From Meandrina meandrites (Eukaryota > Cnidaria > Anthozoa > Scleractinia > Meandrinidae), in contig OY855914.1 of assembly GCA_963693305.1 (NCBI GenBank), positions 20,268,472 to 20,332,471 of the forward strand: DNA of 64,000 bases. Direction: 5' to 3'. Made by a program: the position numbers and the translations under genes. Below are positions 37,207 through 48,632 of the stretch, in pieces. A model generated the notes under the pieces. It ran no database searches and was not told the DNA's origin. It saw only the letters and a list, made by a program, of their open reading frames with translations. How positions within the stretch are numbered: the first letter of the stretch is position 1; every line of letters starts with the position of its first letter.

Positions 37207-37398
37207 TTTTAAGATGTCAAAAATTGCTCCCGCCACTGAACGGTTTTCTAGTGGGCGACTGTGATAACAGCTATGGCTCCACATGTAGAATGAGCTGTAA
37301 TGATGGCTACAACTTGCTTGGATCTGAGAACCTCACCTGCTTTAAAAAACCGGGCCACATTAGAGGGTATTGGAACAAGCCGGCTCCGGTCTGTAAAA
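37207..37398 (+). CDS. Host gene exon: sushi/CCP module 6
   Basis: A 192-nt exon with acceptor ...gttgcatag and donor gtaagt, phase 1-1. It encodes LRCQKLLPPLNG, GDCDNSYGSTCRMSCNDGYNLLGS and YWNKPAPVCK, a standard CCP module. Splicing of the short intron 37088-37206 joins it to HYR module 2 in frame. Confidence 0.88.
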
Positions 37399-37477
37399 GT
37401 AAGTGAGAAATGATTTTTTTTGGCTTACTTTGTTACCATGAAGCTTCTAAACTACATTTTACACCTTTTTTTAATTA

Positions 37478-37788
37478 AGGTAAAGTAAAGTCAAGCCTGC
37501 GTCCGCACATAGTGGTCCATCAGGCTTGACCTTGTTTCATTTTTTTTTCTGTTGGCATGAAGTGACTAAGAGTATTTCTACTCCTCACTGGATAGGATAC
37601 TCGTCCATCGCAAAGTTACCCCCAGCATTATATTCGCCGGTAACCATTTATATACATGAGTGGAGAGAGACATTATGAGATTAAATGCTTACCCATGAAC
37701 CAACGCAGTGAACCCGGCAAGGGTCTGAACCCAGACCACTTGATCAGGATGCAATTACAATTAGGCCACCGCGCCTCCCAATTATGGG
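37478..37788 (-). repeat. tRNA-derived SINE, minus copy
   Basis: Read on the minus strand it starts with GGCGCGGTGGCCTAATTG, has a box B-like GGTCTGGGTTCAGACCC, and shares 'ggttaccggcgaat' with the + copy at 22938. It belongs to the same family, with a longer tail. It lies between two host exons. Confidence 0.7.
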
Positions 37789-38059
37789 TCCAACAACATC
37801 TTATGACAACTCATCATTTCAATTCTCATTTTTTCCTTACGTTTTAACATGCAATAACTGCTGGTTGTTCTATTGACAAGTATATGCCAAGTTAGGACAT
37901 CCTTCGCAACCTCATCTAGTTGTCCCACATGTCAAGATAATCTTTTGAAAATTTTTATTTTGCTCCGTATCAAAATGCACCGCATCAAAATCTTTTGCGG
38001 TTGACCTGCTGTCTTTATTAACCAAGAGACTGCTGAAATTAGAGAAAGGATATTGAAAA

Positions 38060-38410
38060 CTTAGGTGACAAAATTATTTTTTGATACCGATGAAATGATT
38101 ATTTGTCACGAGCGTGGGACAAAGACAAAATCCGAGTCCCCAACGGGAGTCAAACCCATGGCCTCCCAGATACCGGTTGGACGCTCTCACGACTGACGCG
38201 CGTTTTGCATGCTGCTAGGATCAGCAATGACAGAAGCATCATATGTGTAATAAACAATGAAGATAATGGGGATGGAAAATTTTAAGCTCGGTTGTGGTTA
38301 AAGCGGACAGGAGGTATTTGGGAGGCCATGGGTTCGATTTCCGTCGGGGACTCAGAATTTTTTTTTTGTCCCTTGAAAAATGGTCATTCCATCTCTATCA
38401 TTTATTTACC
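38060..38410. repeat. Second head-to-head tRNA-like SINE pair
   Basis: The minus-strand copy (about 38118-38205) and the + strand copy (about 38290-38360) share GGGAGGCCATGGGTT and GGGGACTC-type box B/acceptor sequence in opposite orientations. They are separated by about 90 bases. The family differs from the pair at 5910-6175. Confidence 0.6.
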
Positions 38411-38472
38411 GAGCGTCAAATTTATCATCCCTATTATTTATTACACTCAAATATTTTTGTTTTTCATTTCAG

Positions 38473-38676
38473 TACGTTCGTGTTCTTCCCTTAGTGCGCC
38501 TCAGAATGGTTTTATTTACCCACCTATGTGTATGTCATTTCCGGTCAGTGGAACTACTTGCCATTTTAAATGCGGTCATGGTTATACACTGTCCAGCGGC
38601 AATAACGTAAATACAATGCATTGTGGAGTTGACGGGAAGTGGAACGAAAGTGAATCTTCAATTTTTAAATGCCTTG
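38473..38676 (+). CDS. Host gene exon: sushi/CCP module 7
   Basis: A 204-nt exon with acceptor ...catttcag and donor gtaagt, phase 1-1. It encodes VRSCSSLSAPQNGFIYPP, CHFKCGHGYTLSSGNN and GKWNESESSIFKCLG, a CCP module with a slightly extended last loop. Confidence 0.87.
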
Positions 38677-41545
38677 GTAAGTTTTCTTACAATTATTGAA
38701 AAAAGTAACTTTGATTCTGATGTTAGCTGATATACTGAGGTAATAAGCCGTTTGGCGTTATTTGTAATTATTATTTTATTAAGTGTGCCAAACCACCAAT
38801 TGTCTATTTGCAATTTGCTGATAATTTCTGACTTCGATTTCCTTTGCTGTATAGACTTGCTTCAAGGTGCTCTTTTTTTTGTGTGTTTTTGTTTTTGTAC
38901 ACATAAAACGTTGTGTGATTTATGGCCTAGTCGAGGACTCGGCCGAGTGTGTTTGGAATGATTTCCGACAAAAACAAAATCCCGAGCGAGTTGTAAACAG
39001 GCCTTTCCCCAGGCCGCTCAGTTAAAGAATTTGTTTGTCGTTCGTAATCCGCCCTAGACTTCCCCAATTTTACGCATCCTCGTTCCTATTTTAATAATTT
39101 CTGGCCTTTTGGTATTTTTCTACGATAGTTTGCTATAATTTTGAGGCTTCCTACGATTTGAAGGTTATTCTGTAACACGACTTAGCTTCTTCTTTTTTTT
39201 TTTTTTTTTATTATTATTTTTTTTTTATTTTGTCGAGCTCCGTAGGAAAGCTCGAGTCTTAAAATGCAAGCCGTTCCTCGTCTTTCTCATTGTATTTGTT
39301 CGCCAAATGGGGGGCTATTATTCCAGGCGTCCCTAACAGAGTCGCTGGAAACTGGGGATGAGAATCAAGACAGCGTATTAATCGGGTGTTTGTTCCTCGG
39401 ACAGCACTAGAGAATGCTATGTTTTGTGATGAAAGCTTTGGAAAGAATATTTTATATGCTCGTCTCACATACAAACGCACACGCTATTCATGGTAGGCCC
39501 AAAGCAAAAGATACCGAACGTAAGTTTATATGGTTTTAGTGATCTGTATGAGCTAAAAGGTTTACAGATTACAATGTAAGACATCACAAGAAACAGCAAG
39601 GTACAATATGCATTAAACACATAAGAGCAATACAAGTGTTTCAAAAAGCACTGTTTTGCAATAGGTCGTTATTTTATAATTATATTACTAAATCATTTCA
39701 CCTTGTAGTTACTGGAACTCACATACTTTAGATGCAACCATTCAAAATGAATTTCAGCTTAACAATACAATGGACAATGATTTAATGCATAGTAATATAC
39801 CTTACAGTGTTACAATTTTGGGTCAGGTAAATGTAGATGCTTATGAAGAAATGTATGGAAAATTAACTAATTTAGCTGAAAGCAAAATGACCAGGATATC
39901 TTTGGAGACCTTGGTTTTAAGTAACCAGAATAAGAAAACAGGATTTTTAATGTGGATTTCAAGTTACTGTATTGTTTGTATTTATCAACAAAATGCTAAG
40001 GTAAGCAACTGCGACAGAAGACTTTACTCCCAAATATCTTTTATGCTGTAACCATTTATTAATAACATGAGAACAACTTCCTTGTAATAAGGGTCACTCG
40101 TGCTCTCTGGACATAGTCCGTGTTGAGCGTCTCAAAGGCCTGTAAACAGTTTGGCTCCAGGGCACAAAAAGCAGGGTTCCTTGCAACTATCTATTGATAA
40201 ATCGCGTTTGCTGTTTTACTCTGCCCCTATCTACTCTATTTATGTTTAACAACTATTTAACAATGAGTACAATTAATGTTTGTTTATAACTTTAGAATAT
40301 CTTTGCAAGTTCATAGTTTTCATTTGTTCCGGCAACAATGACAATACGGGCCCTGAACACTAGACACCTTACAATGAAAACCCCGTGCTATTATTGTAAG
40401 CAGTTGGTGCGTAAACACGAGAAACTGTAGGCGAATATTAACTTCGACATACTTTTAAGTTTTCATTGAGGCATTCGAGGAGATTCAGAGACAGTCAGCC
40501 GTTCTCGACCACACTCCCTTTCAGAATAGGACACCCAGAAGAAAGAAGCCGACGTAAACATAGCAAGCAACCTACGCGTACATCACCTACACTAGGCCCA
40601 GGAACTTTTGTCTGTTGAGGTCCTTTTAACGTTTGGAACAATAGATTTTTCTGTATAAACAATAAAACAAATCTCATGCGAGGCGTCCATAAATAATATT
40701 TAACATCAGATAGCATAGCCACCTGGCCTTGGTTGTGCGAAATATCGATATTGCTATCCAGCAGATTAACTCTTATCAGCAATCACCTCAGAGTGATTTA
40801 TCCAGTGGAAATCAACATCCACCCTTTACACGACTGACGCCTGATCGGCACTGTAGAAGTCAAAACTTGTTCACACACGCAAACATTTAAAAACCACACG
40901 AAGTAAACGATTATACGACGAAAAGCGACGAGAATGCGGTTGCTAAAGGAAATAACAAAATTACAAGTTACGATAAAAATACTAAATTAACGACTGAAAT
41001 TGACAAGATAAAAAGCATAACAGAAAATAACAACTAAAGATATTTACAAACGTTGTTAGACTACGGGAACGAGAGCAACGAAGGACGATGAATAAACTTA
41101 GAAAAACTCGATACGAACGGTACAGAACGTCGATAGAGAATGAAAATTAAAACTAAAACTTACGCAAATAAAACTAGGAAACAACGCGAAATTATGCACA
41201 AAAACCTAACAGAATATAAATAGCACGAAAGCACGATAAGTACACAAAACAATACGAATGACGAAGTAATGAATTCGCAAACAAACAACACAAATATAAA
41301 ACAAAGAACGCGGCAGCCACAGGCACAGGCACAGTCTTCGTCTCTTGCAAGGGTCTGCACTTATATTTCCCTTTCCCGTACGGCTTCATTACTCACTCGC
41401 ACACTCGCCAAAATCACCGGCTACCTAGCCTGGTTATTGTTATGTCCCATGAAATATCGCCTCTTTCTTCTTTTAATATCAAATCCCAACGAAGCTCGAG
41501 TTAACGTCCATGGTAATGATTTTTGCTATTGATATATTCCTTCAG
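38677..41545. other. Intron sequence, no exon
   Basis: No exon and no recognisable element. T-rich runs lie near 39190-39230. An open frame at 39770-40051 has no recognisable motif and no splice support. The sequence ends in the acceptor for the HYR exon at 41546. Confidence 0.4.
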
Positions 41546-41794
41546 ATGTCACGTCACCAGTATTTATGAGGTGTCCTTCAGATATTCGCGCTAGTATTGG
41601 CATTAACTCAACTGCATTGGTCAATTGGACCGAGCCTATCGCCTTGGACAACAGTAATCTGGCACCACAAGTAACAGTTGCTCCATCAGGAATTACTCCA
41701 CCCCACATCTTCAATGAAACGACCGTTGTTGTCTACACTGCGAAGGATGCAAGTGGTAATGAGAAACGGTGCTCGTTTAGAGTTCTAGTGGAAG
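41546..41794 (+). CDS. Host gene exon: HYR module 3
   Basis: A 249-nt exon with acceptor ...attccttcag and donor gtaagt, phase 1-1. It encodes MRCPSDIRA, VNWTEPIALDNS, FNETTVVVYTAKDASGN and CSFRVLVEG, with the HYR landmarks in order. Confidence 0.88.
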
Positions 41795-42460
41795 GTAAGT
41801 TGTAGATAATAGTTCTGATGTGATGCCAACAAGATGTCAGTTAATAAGATTAGTTGTCAAGTTTTAACATTGTTAGCAGGTTCGGTGTTTATCCTCGTCA
41901 CATGCCTTTGCTCCTGCAGTTGCGGACTCGGTCAAAAAGTTATTCTCGTACGATTCAAAACTCATTGTTTCCCTCACAGCAGGAGATTAAGTGCTAATAT
42001 TCTCAAATCAATAGCATTTCTTAACTTTATTTAGACAATGATTCTCTGCAGCCGACATCTTGGATTTCTTCATTTTATCTTGACGTCAGAAATGCTCCAA
42101 AACTAACTCAAAACAAGAGAGTCTTCTCTTCCTCAAAAGTAGTCCAAACTAATACAAGCATGCCAGAATAATTTTAAAATAATATTACTACGAGAGAGAA
42201 AAAGTTGTCGTCATAGAAAATAAACTTTAAAACTTGTCAAAATTGTGGTATGGCAACATCAAGCCGTACCGAGTCATACCAAATTGTTGCCAGCCAAAGT
42301 AGAATTTGCTTAAATAAAATATGAAAAAAGAAACTCGTTACTGTTTAATTCGGCGCAGGCAAAATCACCACCACCCCACCACCCTCTGCTTCCTCCACTT
42401 TTCACCCTCCATCACAATTGATGGGTTAAAACAACCTGTTGAATTATTTATTCCTGGTAG
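41795..42460. other. Intron sequence, no exon
   Basis: Nothing coding seen. It ends with the acceptor ...ttcctggtag of the next HYR exon. Confidence 0.4.
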
Positions 42461-42706
42461 ACAACCTGGGCCCTGAAGTCGTATACTGTCCTCCAAACCA
42501 AACCATCATTTCTACGCAGAGGAAAATATTGGTGACATGGAACAATCCTCAGTTTAAAGACAACAGCAATGATCCGTTAGTGATAAAATGTAGTCGTGAC
42601 AGTGGAACTGATTTTTACTGGGGGACCTGGAATGTACATTGCACAGCTTTTGACAACAATCCAAATAACAACCCAGCTGTCTGCCAGTTTACCCTGACAA
42701 TTAAAC
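42461..42706 (+). CDS. Host gene exon: HYR module 4
   Basis: A 246-nt exon, donor gtaagt, phase 1-1. It encodes VVYCPPNQTI, VTWNNPQFKDNSND, GTWNVHCTAFDNNPNNNPAVC and FTLTIKR. It is a slightly divergent HYR: the usual D-x-x-G-N loop is replaced by DNNPNNNPA, and an additional Cys precedes it. It directly follows HYR module 3, so the two form a tandem pair. Confidence 0.85.
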
Positions 42707-43036
42707 GTAAGTAGTAAGTAATCATATTTATCTATCCACTTCCAGGGTTGCATCCATGTACTTAAAAGTAAAAATCACGTAACCACATGCCTTTCACATT
42801 CATTTGGGAGAAAGTTGACCGACTGAGCTCAGTTGAATTATATAATTGCATGTGCACCCTGACAAGACGTCTTCTGATGGCGAGCATTGCTCGTCGCAGC
42901 AATAGGCGGAAAAGGCTGAAACAAGGTGACTGTTACATTTTAAAAAGGTAATAGTACTTTGATTTAGAGTAAAGATCGATAACGAGAATAGAAATGAATT
43001 AAAATGTGTAATAAGTACAGTTTTACTTTACTTTAG

Positions 43037-43225
43037 CGAAAGAATGCAGTGATCTGCCTCCCCCCAAGAATGGAGCAAAAGCTTGTGATGACTGGATGTT
43101 TGGAACGGTGTGTTCGCCTCTTTGTAACAACCAGTCAGATTTTGCCCAGCCTTTGTTGTCAAGCATGTGGGTTTGCGGAGGAAAAGGAAGTTGGATGCCG
43201 CCGTATCGCTGGCCAGATTGTACAA
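43037..43225 (+). CDS. Host gene exon: sushi/CCP module 8 (divergent)
   Basis: A 189-nt exon with acceptor ...ttactttag and donor gttagt, phase 1-1. It encodes KECSDLPPPKNGAKACDDWMFGTVCSPLC and ends GSWMPPYRWPDCT. Cysteine spacing and the late Trp-rich end fit CCP, but the Gly-Tyr turn in the middle is replaced by NNQSDFAQP. I call it a divergent CCP module. Confidence 0.78.
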
Positions 43226-43919
43226 GTTAGTAATCAATTTTGTTGCAGTTCTATATATTATCTTTATACGGACGTCTATTTCGGGGTTGCTGAAGCTGGA
43301 CGTTCCTAAAAGGCCACATTCGTACTCTCAGTATTGGACTGGATCTAGCTTGCAATGGAGGCTAATGCGGGGGAATAACAGAGCTTTATTGTGATTTGTA
43401 TTTGAAAAGATTCCCTGCATCAGCCTCAAGCTACAATGCGGGACATAACTTTTGGGACTCTTGGAACAATTGTGGGCGAAATGTTTTTTTGTTTATTTGT
43501 TTTGTTTTGTTTTTGTTTTTTTTTGTAATACTACATTACTTACAATACTTACATTACACTACTTACAATGCCACAACTACTTACAATATAATGAAGACAT
43601 TACTTACAATACTTACATTACACTTCTTACTTACACTACTTACAATGCTACAGTCACTTACAATATAATGAGGACACCACTTACACTAATCACACCAGTG
43701 TCACGCATTACTTTTTACTCTCACTTACGGTTAAAAAAGGTAACACTTACGACATACGATACATTACATTACTAACAGACTTCTACATAACTACTTAGCA
43801 CACATGTATTCAATAAGCTATGAAGATTTCTCAGCTAGATTATAAATCTATTCTCGTGCATGCATGGCTTCCTTTTAAAACGCTTATATTGAACTTGTTT
43901 TAATTTAATTTAATTTAAT

Positions 43920-43954
<35 letters not shown>

Positions 43955-43963
43955 TTTGTTTGT

Positions 43964-44014
<51 letters not shown>

Positions 44015-44470
44015 TTTTGAGGTTTAGGAACAGATGGTACTAAAGAAGATAGGAAACCAGGAAACCTTTCTATTCTTGGGAGTATTTCCTTCGTTTTGCA
44101 GGACCATATGTAATATCTGGCCGCAAGGAAGTAAAATTACTGGTTTGTGTTGGATAGGGTGTCCGACCTCAGACCAATTATTACATCGGGAGTGAAAATG
44201 TCGGATTTAAGTTTTATTTGGCTCTCGGCCAACCATTTCATAAAGCCCTGCCTTCGTTAAAATAGAAAGAATGACCAGTCCTCAGCGTTCCCAGACTTGT
44301 CTGTAATTCTAGTCAAAGCTTTGATTTCTTTGCCCTCTTCCTTAGAGGAATTAAACACAAAATATGTCGATCTGTTGCGCCTTGTAAGTCTATCGAGTAA
44401 TGGATGCACGCTCACTCTATTGATTTTACTTGCTACGTTTTAATCGTGTTTGTCCATTAAAACTTTCTAG
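43226..44470. other. Intron sequence with two simple-repeat tracts
   Basis: An imperfect array of 'acttacaatacttacatt'-type units fills about 43520-43780, and a (TTTA)n tract fills about 43905-44016. No exon; the end forms the acceptor of the next exon. Confidence 0.7.
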
Positions 44471-44698
44471 AGGTATACCGTCCCAATGCTGTCCGTATGG
44501 CAATGGATTTACATTACTACTATGGTGATTGCAGTACGCCAGAAGCCCAGGCACAAATAAAACAAAACTTCATCAAAATACTGAATGAATCTTTGTTCAA
44601 CGAATTCTGTCAAGACGCATCACTTAAAGATAAGTGCAAGGTTGAAAATGTCAAGGTCACGTGCTCAGCAGTTACCAGCAGGAGGAAACGTGCAGCAG
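44471..44698 (+). CDS. Host gene exon: unassigned domain with RRKR site
   Basis: A 228-nt exon with acceptor ...aactttctag and donor gtatga, phase 1-1. It encodes YRPNAVRMAMDLHYYYGDC, a stretch with amphipathic character (QIKQNFIKILNESLFNEFCQD) and CKVENVKVTC, ending TSRRKRAAG. The RRKR tetrabasic string fits a furin-type cleavage site. The Asn-Glu-Ser and cysteine spacing give no family I can name; a SEA-like or autoproteolytic region is possible. The following intron holds the Polinton. Confidence 0.8.
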
Positions 44699-45070
44699 GT
44701 ATGATTAGAAAACTTCACTTAAAGTGTATATGACATGAAAAAATATTTCCTGCTAATTTCAAACGTCTTTCAAAATTTAGTAGAATGGCGTTTTTCGTTT
44801 AGAAATATCTTTTTTCGTCTCAGAGATATTGGCCTTTTTTTTATTATGCAAATTAGATCAGTGATAACGTCACAAGGTTTGCAACTAAAAAAAGTAAAGT
44901 ACTGAAAGAACAATAATATCTAAAACTATTAAGGCAGTGTTTTTGGAATTTGGCACCACAAATGTGCATCACAAAAGAAACAAAATGGCACCCTTAGTGC
45001 TGTTGCCATGACAACAGTTATGCCACCGGTGCTGTTTCAATAAAAACTGAAATTCCCAGTTTTTGTCTTA
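44699..45070. other. Intron sequence left of the Polinton
   Basis: Non-coding. No target duplication matching the right flank (63318 onward) could be recognised. Confidence 0.4.
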
Positions 45071-46472
45071 AGGTGCCTCTCTTCATTTTTTTTCTGGACC
45101 ATACCAAGCATTTTCATTTCTATATGTAATTGCATGGGCCCGAGGGCAATAAAGGATTAATTTCACGCGCATTTTCAAAGTTTTTACAAAATTGTTTGCG
45201 ACTAGGGCAATTTGGAAAACTTTGAAAATGCAAGTGAAATTAATCCTTAATTGCACGAGGGCACATTGCGATTACGTGTTTATCGCATAAAGGGCAAAAT
45301 TGTGTACAAAAGAAAACTTAAACGAGGTCCGCCATGGCGTAAACCGGTTGGCAAGAATATTTGCTCGTAGCAAAATGACCACATAAATAATCAACTTATG
45401 TCGAGAAACAGTAAAAGTAAGCATAACACAGCATGTGCAATTCACTCATAATAGTTCCTTCACAGTTAAAACTGAATGCAGTTTAAATTTTATTTACCTT
45501 TGTTTACGAGGCGTCCGACCGTGCAGAAATGCTGCATCGATGAAAGTCATAAACAAAGTGTCCGAGCGAGCTTTAATAACTTCTTGAACCTGACATTCCC
45601 CTTTCCACAGCGAAAACTGTAAGTACCAACAAAATTTATGCTCTTTCCAGGCTCTGTTTCTAATAAGGCGAAGCAAGCAAAACGAAGAAATGTTATCTTT
45701 CAGTGTCGATTCAGTGGTCTCAGCCGCCATGAATTTCTATTGGCAGCGCCAATCGTCCAAAAGTTTTTTCGGGCTGTGACAAACGAATTTGGATTGAAAA
45801 GTCCTCTCTCTGTTCCACCAAGACACCACTCATTTCTGCCTACCGATTTTCTTTCACATTTGATGAAATAACCGCATTTACATCAAACTCGGATGCACTG
45901 CGTTTCTGAACTTTTTTCAAACTCGTTTTAAGCGGGAAACTAACTCAGTGCAGACGACGCGCGCTCAGCCAATCAGGATCAAGTAATCATGCCCTCTTGA
46001 TAACCAAAAAGTGCCCTCGTGATTAAGAAAAAAATGCCCTCTGTCTCAACCAATCAACGTTCAGTAATTTTGCCCCGTATGTGATAAGGCCGTTTACCAA
46101 ACTTCCCGGACTCGGATCGCTGTAAAATTTACACCAGATATTGGAATTGGATTGAAGTTTGATATAATATATTTGTTAGGAAAGTTGATCAATGTTGATA
46201 CTTCCATGGCAACAACAAACAGAAAAACAAGATATCAGTTAAACTTGAATTCTACGCAAATAAGATTTGACGTAGAAAAAAACTAACACCAGTATCTGAA
46301 ACTATGGTGCACTGCACATCAAATACAAGAAGAAAAAAAAATCTGTATGTTTGATTTCGAATAAATGTCAAATATATTTCAAACCATGCTTTTTGCGTTA
46401 TAATTAAAAATGGACCGAGACGCAGACACTGCTTTGATGAAATTACTTCGAAATAATACCAAAATGTGTATT
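45071..46472 (+). repeat. Polinton left terminal inverted repeat (interrupted)
   Basis: Bases 45071-45119 and 46088-46472 match the complement of 63317-62888. Good anchors are 'tttctggaccatacc' (outer part), 'aaacttcccggactcgg', 'caccagtatctgaaactatg' and 'gatgaaattacttcgaa' (inner part). Between them sits a 968-bp insertion. The inner edge is marked by a TA-flanked MITE at 46474. Confidence 0.9.
45120..46087. mobile_element. 968-bp insertion inside the left TIR
   Basis: Absent from the right TIR, where 'ttttcattt' continues directly into 'ggcc'. It contains an internal inverted pair ('ggattaatttcacgcgcatt' at about 45155 and its complement ending at about 45246) and GGGCA-type motifs: 'ttatcgcataaagggcaaaa' near 45280 is inverted at about 46067-46087 with two differences. 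No clear target duplication. Short open frames (45494-45871) have no recognisable motif. Confidence 0.75.
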
Positions 46473-46680
46473 AGTAGTATAGTCGGAGTCAAACGAATAC
46501 CACTTTGGGTGCACCTAAATTTTTTACCTCTTCACGAGATTAGTAGTCAGGGACCAAAGCCAAACCATGCTCACATAGCTCGCATAGTTTGGGTTTGATC
46601 CCTGACTATAGTCTCGTAAAGAGGTAAAAAATTTAGGTTTACCCAAAGTGGTATTCGTTGTGACTCCGACTATACTACTA
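46472..46680. mobile_element. 205-bp TA-flanked palindromic MITE
   Basis: The element spans 46474-46678, flanked by TA. Nearly the whole length is an inverted repeat: GTAGTATAGTCGGAGTC outward, 'acgaataccactttggg' and 'cctaaattttttacctctt' on both arms, with a loop of about 10-15 bases. It has no counterpart at the right end of the Polinton. TA flanks fit Tc1/mariner-type mobilisation. Confidence 0.8.
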
Positions 46681-46815
46681 TGGAAAAGAAAGGGAGTAAA
46701 AGGAAATGAAAAGGGAGTAAAACCCCGGCGGGGACAAGCAATTAGAGAAGTGACACCGTGCAGTATAAAAGTTTTTCAATTAATTATTAAAAAATATTTT
46801 TTCTACTAATATACG

Positions 46816-47250
46816 ATGGCAACTGTCGAGCAGACTTTGGAAGAACAAAATTTGGAATTCTATTGCGATTGTATTGAGAGGAAGCAAAACGAGGGATTAA
46901 AAACCAAACCAAGGTTAAAACAGATAATCTGGTATAGACTTGGACAGCGAAAAGATCTTGGCTGGGACAAAGTACACCAAGATTTGCAGAAAACCCCTTT
47001 TTGTCAAAGACGGCAAAGGCCTGTGAAAGTTATGTTTTGTCTTGAGCACGAAAATTGCGGCGTTGATGGTATATGTGTTCCGTGTATACGAAACGACTCC
47101 ATCAATCATTACGCTTTCCCAGACATAGACGAATACAACAGCCCCAGACGCTGTATTGAGATATGCGATGAAGATCTTGAACACACTTGGATCCTTTGTA
47201 AGTTAAGGGGTTTAGACCCAATGCGAGAAATCTTTCAAAAATTTTACTGA
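46816..47250 (+). CDS. Polinton Cys-rich protein, copy 1
   Basis: A 144-residue protein opened by ATG and preceded by an 'aatatacg' stretch. It has an acidic N-terminal helix, then WYRLGQRKDLGWDKVHQDL, then PFC, then VKVMFCLEHENCGVDGICVPCIRN and PDIDEY. The Cys pattern C-x5-C-x5-C-x2-C in the second half looks metal-binding. It shares the LGWD-x-VH ... PFC ... C-x2-C-x-RN layout with the adjacent gene at 47304, so the two are tandem paralogues. I do not know the family. It lies just inside the left TIR. Confidence 0.7.
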   Translation: MATVEQTLEEQNLEFYCDCIERKQNEGLKTKPRLKQIIWYRLGQRKDLGWDKVHQDLQKTPFCQRRQRPVKVMFCLEHENCGVDGICVPCIRNDSINHYAFPDIDEYNSPRRCIEICDEDLEHTWILCKLRGLDPMREIFQKFY

Positions 47251-47303
47251 GAATCTTCTTTTATCAAGCAATTAGAGAGTTATGCTGACAGTGTATACGC
47301 TGA

Positions 47304-47705
47304 ATGGCAGACACATTGGAATTAATAAAAGCACTTCCACTAGAACTTCGAGAAAAAATCTGTACAGAGTATATTAAAATAAAACTCTGGCAGCGAAAAA
47401 TGCTTGGCTGAGACGAGGTTCGAAAAGAAATCCGCAAAGGATATATTAAAATGAAGCTCAGACAGCGAAAAGCTCTTGGCTGGGACGAAGTTCATGCTGC
47501 AATCAAAGAAGCACCATTTTGTGATCGCAATGAACAAATTGTAAGGGTTTTGTTCTGTTATAAATGTGACAGAAGCAGATGTTCGCGAAATGGTCACTGT
47601 AATCTGTGTGTTAGAAATGGATTCAGACACTATCTCGGCTATCCTATTTTTGATGAACATGATTATGATGAGTGTTTCAAGAAATCTTTCGACGTTGGTT
47701 GGTGA
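47304..47705 (+). pseudogene. Polinton Cys-rich protein, copy 2, with in-frame TGA
   Basis: ATG at 47304 opens a frame that begins MADTLELIKALPLELREKI, an F-box-like helix pair. It meets a TGA at 47409-47411 in the middle of an LGWD motif, where the next unit has TGG. The same frame then continues open to 47705. A 72-bp (24-codon) in-frame tandem duplication (about 47371-47442 and 47443-47514) carries the motif twice; only the first unit has the stop. Downstream are APFCDR, VRVLFCYKCDRSRCSRNGHCNLCVRN and PIFDEHDYDEC. It is a paralogue of the gene at 46816. A start at ATG 47451 could still make an 84-residue product. Confidence 0.65.
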
Positions 47706-48217
47706 TATTTCTGAGAAGAAGAGCGGAAAACCAATATTTATATTGAGAGAAGTTAACTTACCAAGTGAGACTGTTTAATTTTTTTCCGCCTCTCTCATAG
47801 CCTCCACTACTTGACGTGTTATCTGTCTGACCTCGTTTTGCCAAACAGGTGTAGAAATTTCGTTTATAACATACATAAGAGCATGAAATAGTGAAATCAT
47901 TTTGCGTGTCTTCCCGTGTAATTATATTCAAGAAAGTTCTTGAACTTTGCGTATTTACATAATCTTACTAACGTCTAAATAGAAAACTGACAGGTCTTAA
48001 TTTGTTTTTTTTAAAAATAAGCAGAGCGGAGCGAAAGAACAATAGATTTGATTGTTCTGAAATTTTTTTAGGCTAAACCACAGAATTTTAGCACTGAAGA
48101 ATGTAAAAACAAAAGATTTGCGTGGGAGGTAAAACCACAGAATAAAACCACACAGCATGCAAATTCGGGCTGTTTACATATATTACCAAGCCAAGCGCGT
48201 TGCGTAACATTTGTTCA
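47706..48217. other. Polinton spacer, no gene
   Basis: AT-rich sequence with no supported frame between the Cys-rich pair and the next small frame. Confidence 0.4.
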
Positions 48218-48487
48218 ATGCTTATCAATGAATTAGTTAAAAAAGGTTCCATTTGCTTTTTCAAGAAAACTGATTTTATGGAATTCTTTTTCGTACAGAT
48301 TATAAAAGTTTTTGGAAAATCCTATTTTTTGGACTTTATAGGGAAAATGGATGTTGATACGATTTGCATTAAATTTGGCGGTAGATGCTATTGTTTTGTT
48401 TATATGGGCACCTTGACATATAATGGCTTTACAAATATTACCCTGTCTACAAAACCACAAGAAAAGACGTTTTCTGTGATAAGCTGA
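48218..48487 (+). CDS. Small hypothetical protein
   Basis: An 89-codon frame from ATG 48218 with MLINELVKKGSICFFKK and DFIGKMDVDTICIKFGG. No family recognised and no TATATA-type motif directly upstream. It lies between the Cys-rich pair and the 3' end of the fibre gene, on the opposite strand to the latter. It may be chance. Confidence 0.3.
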   Translation: MLINELVKKGSICFFKKTDFMEFFFVQIIKVFGKSYFLDFIGKMDVDTICIKFGGRCYCFVYMGTLTYNGFTNITLSTKPQEKTFSVIS

Positions 48488-48632
48488 GGGGATGGATTCT
48501 TCATAAATTCCTGAAGCAAGCGTTATATTTAATTTGTCCTTTTTTACTGAGACCGCCGGGGGGTAAACTGCTACATGGTCTGGGCTAGGGGGTATGGGTC
48601 CTAGACCTATAATAGCGTTTGAAGTACTAAAA

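Noticed and set aside
39770..40051. 93-codon + strand frame
   Set aside because: No motif, no splice support, and not phase 1 like the host exons.
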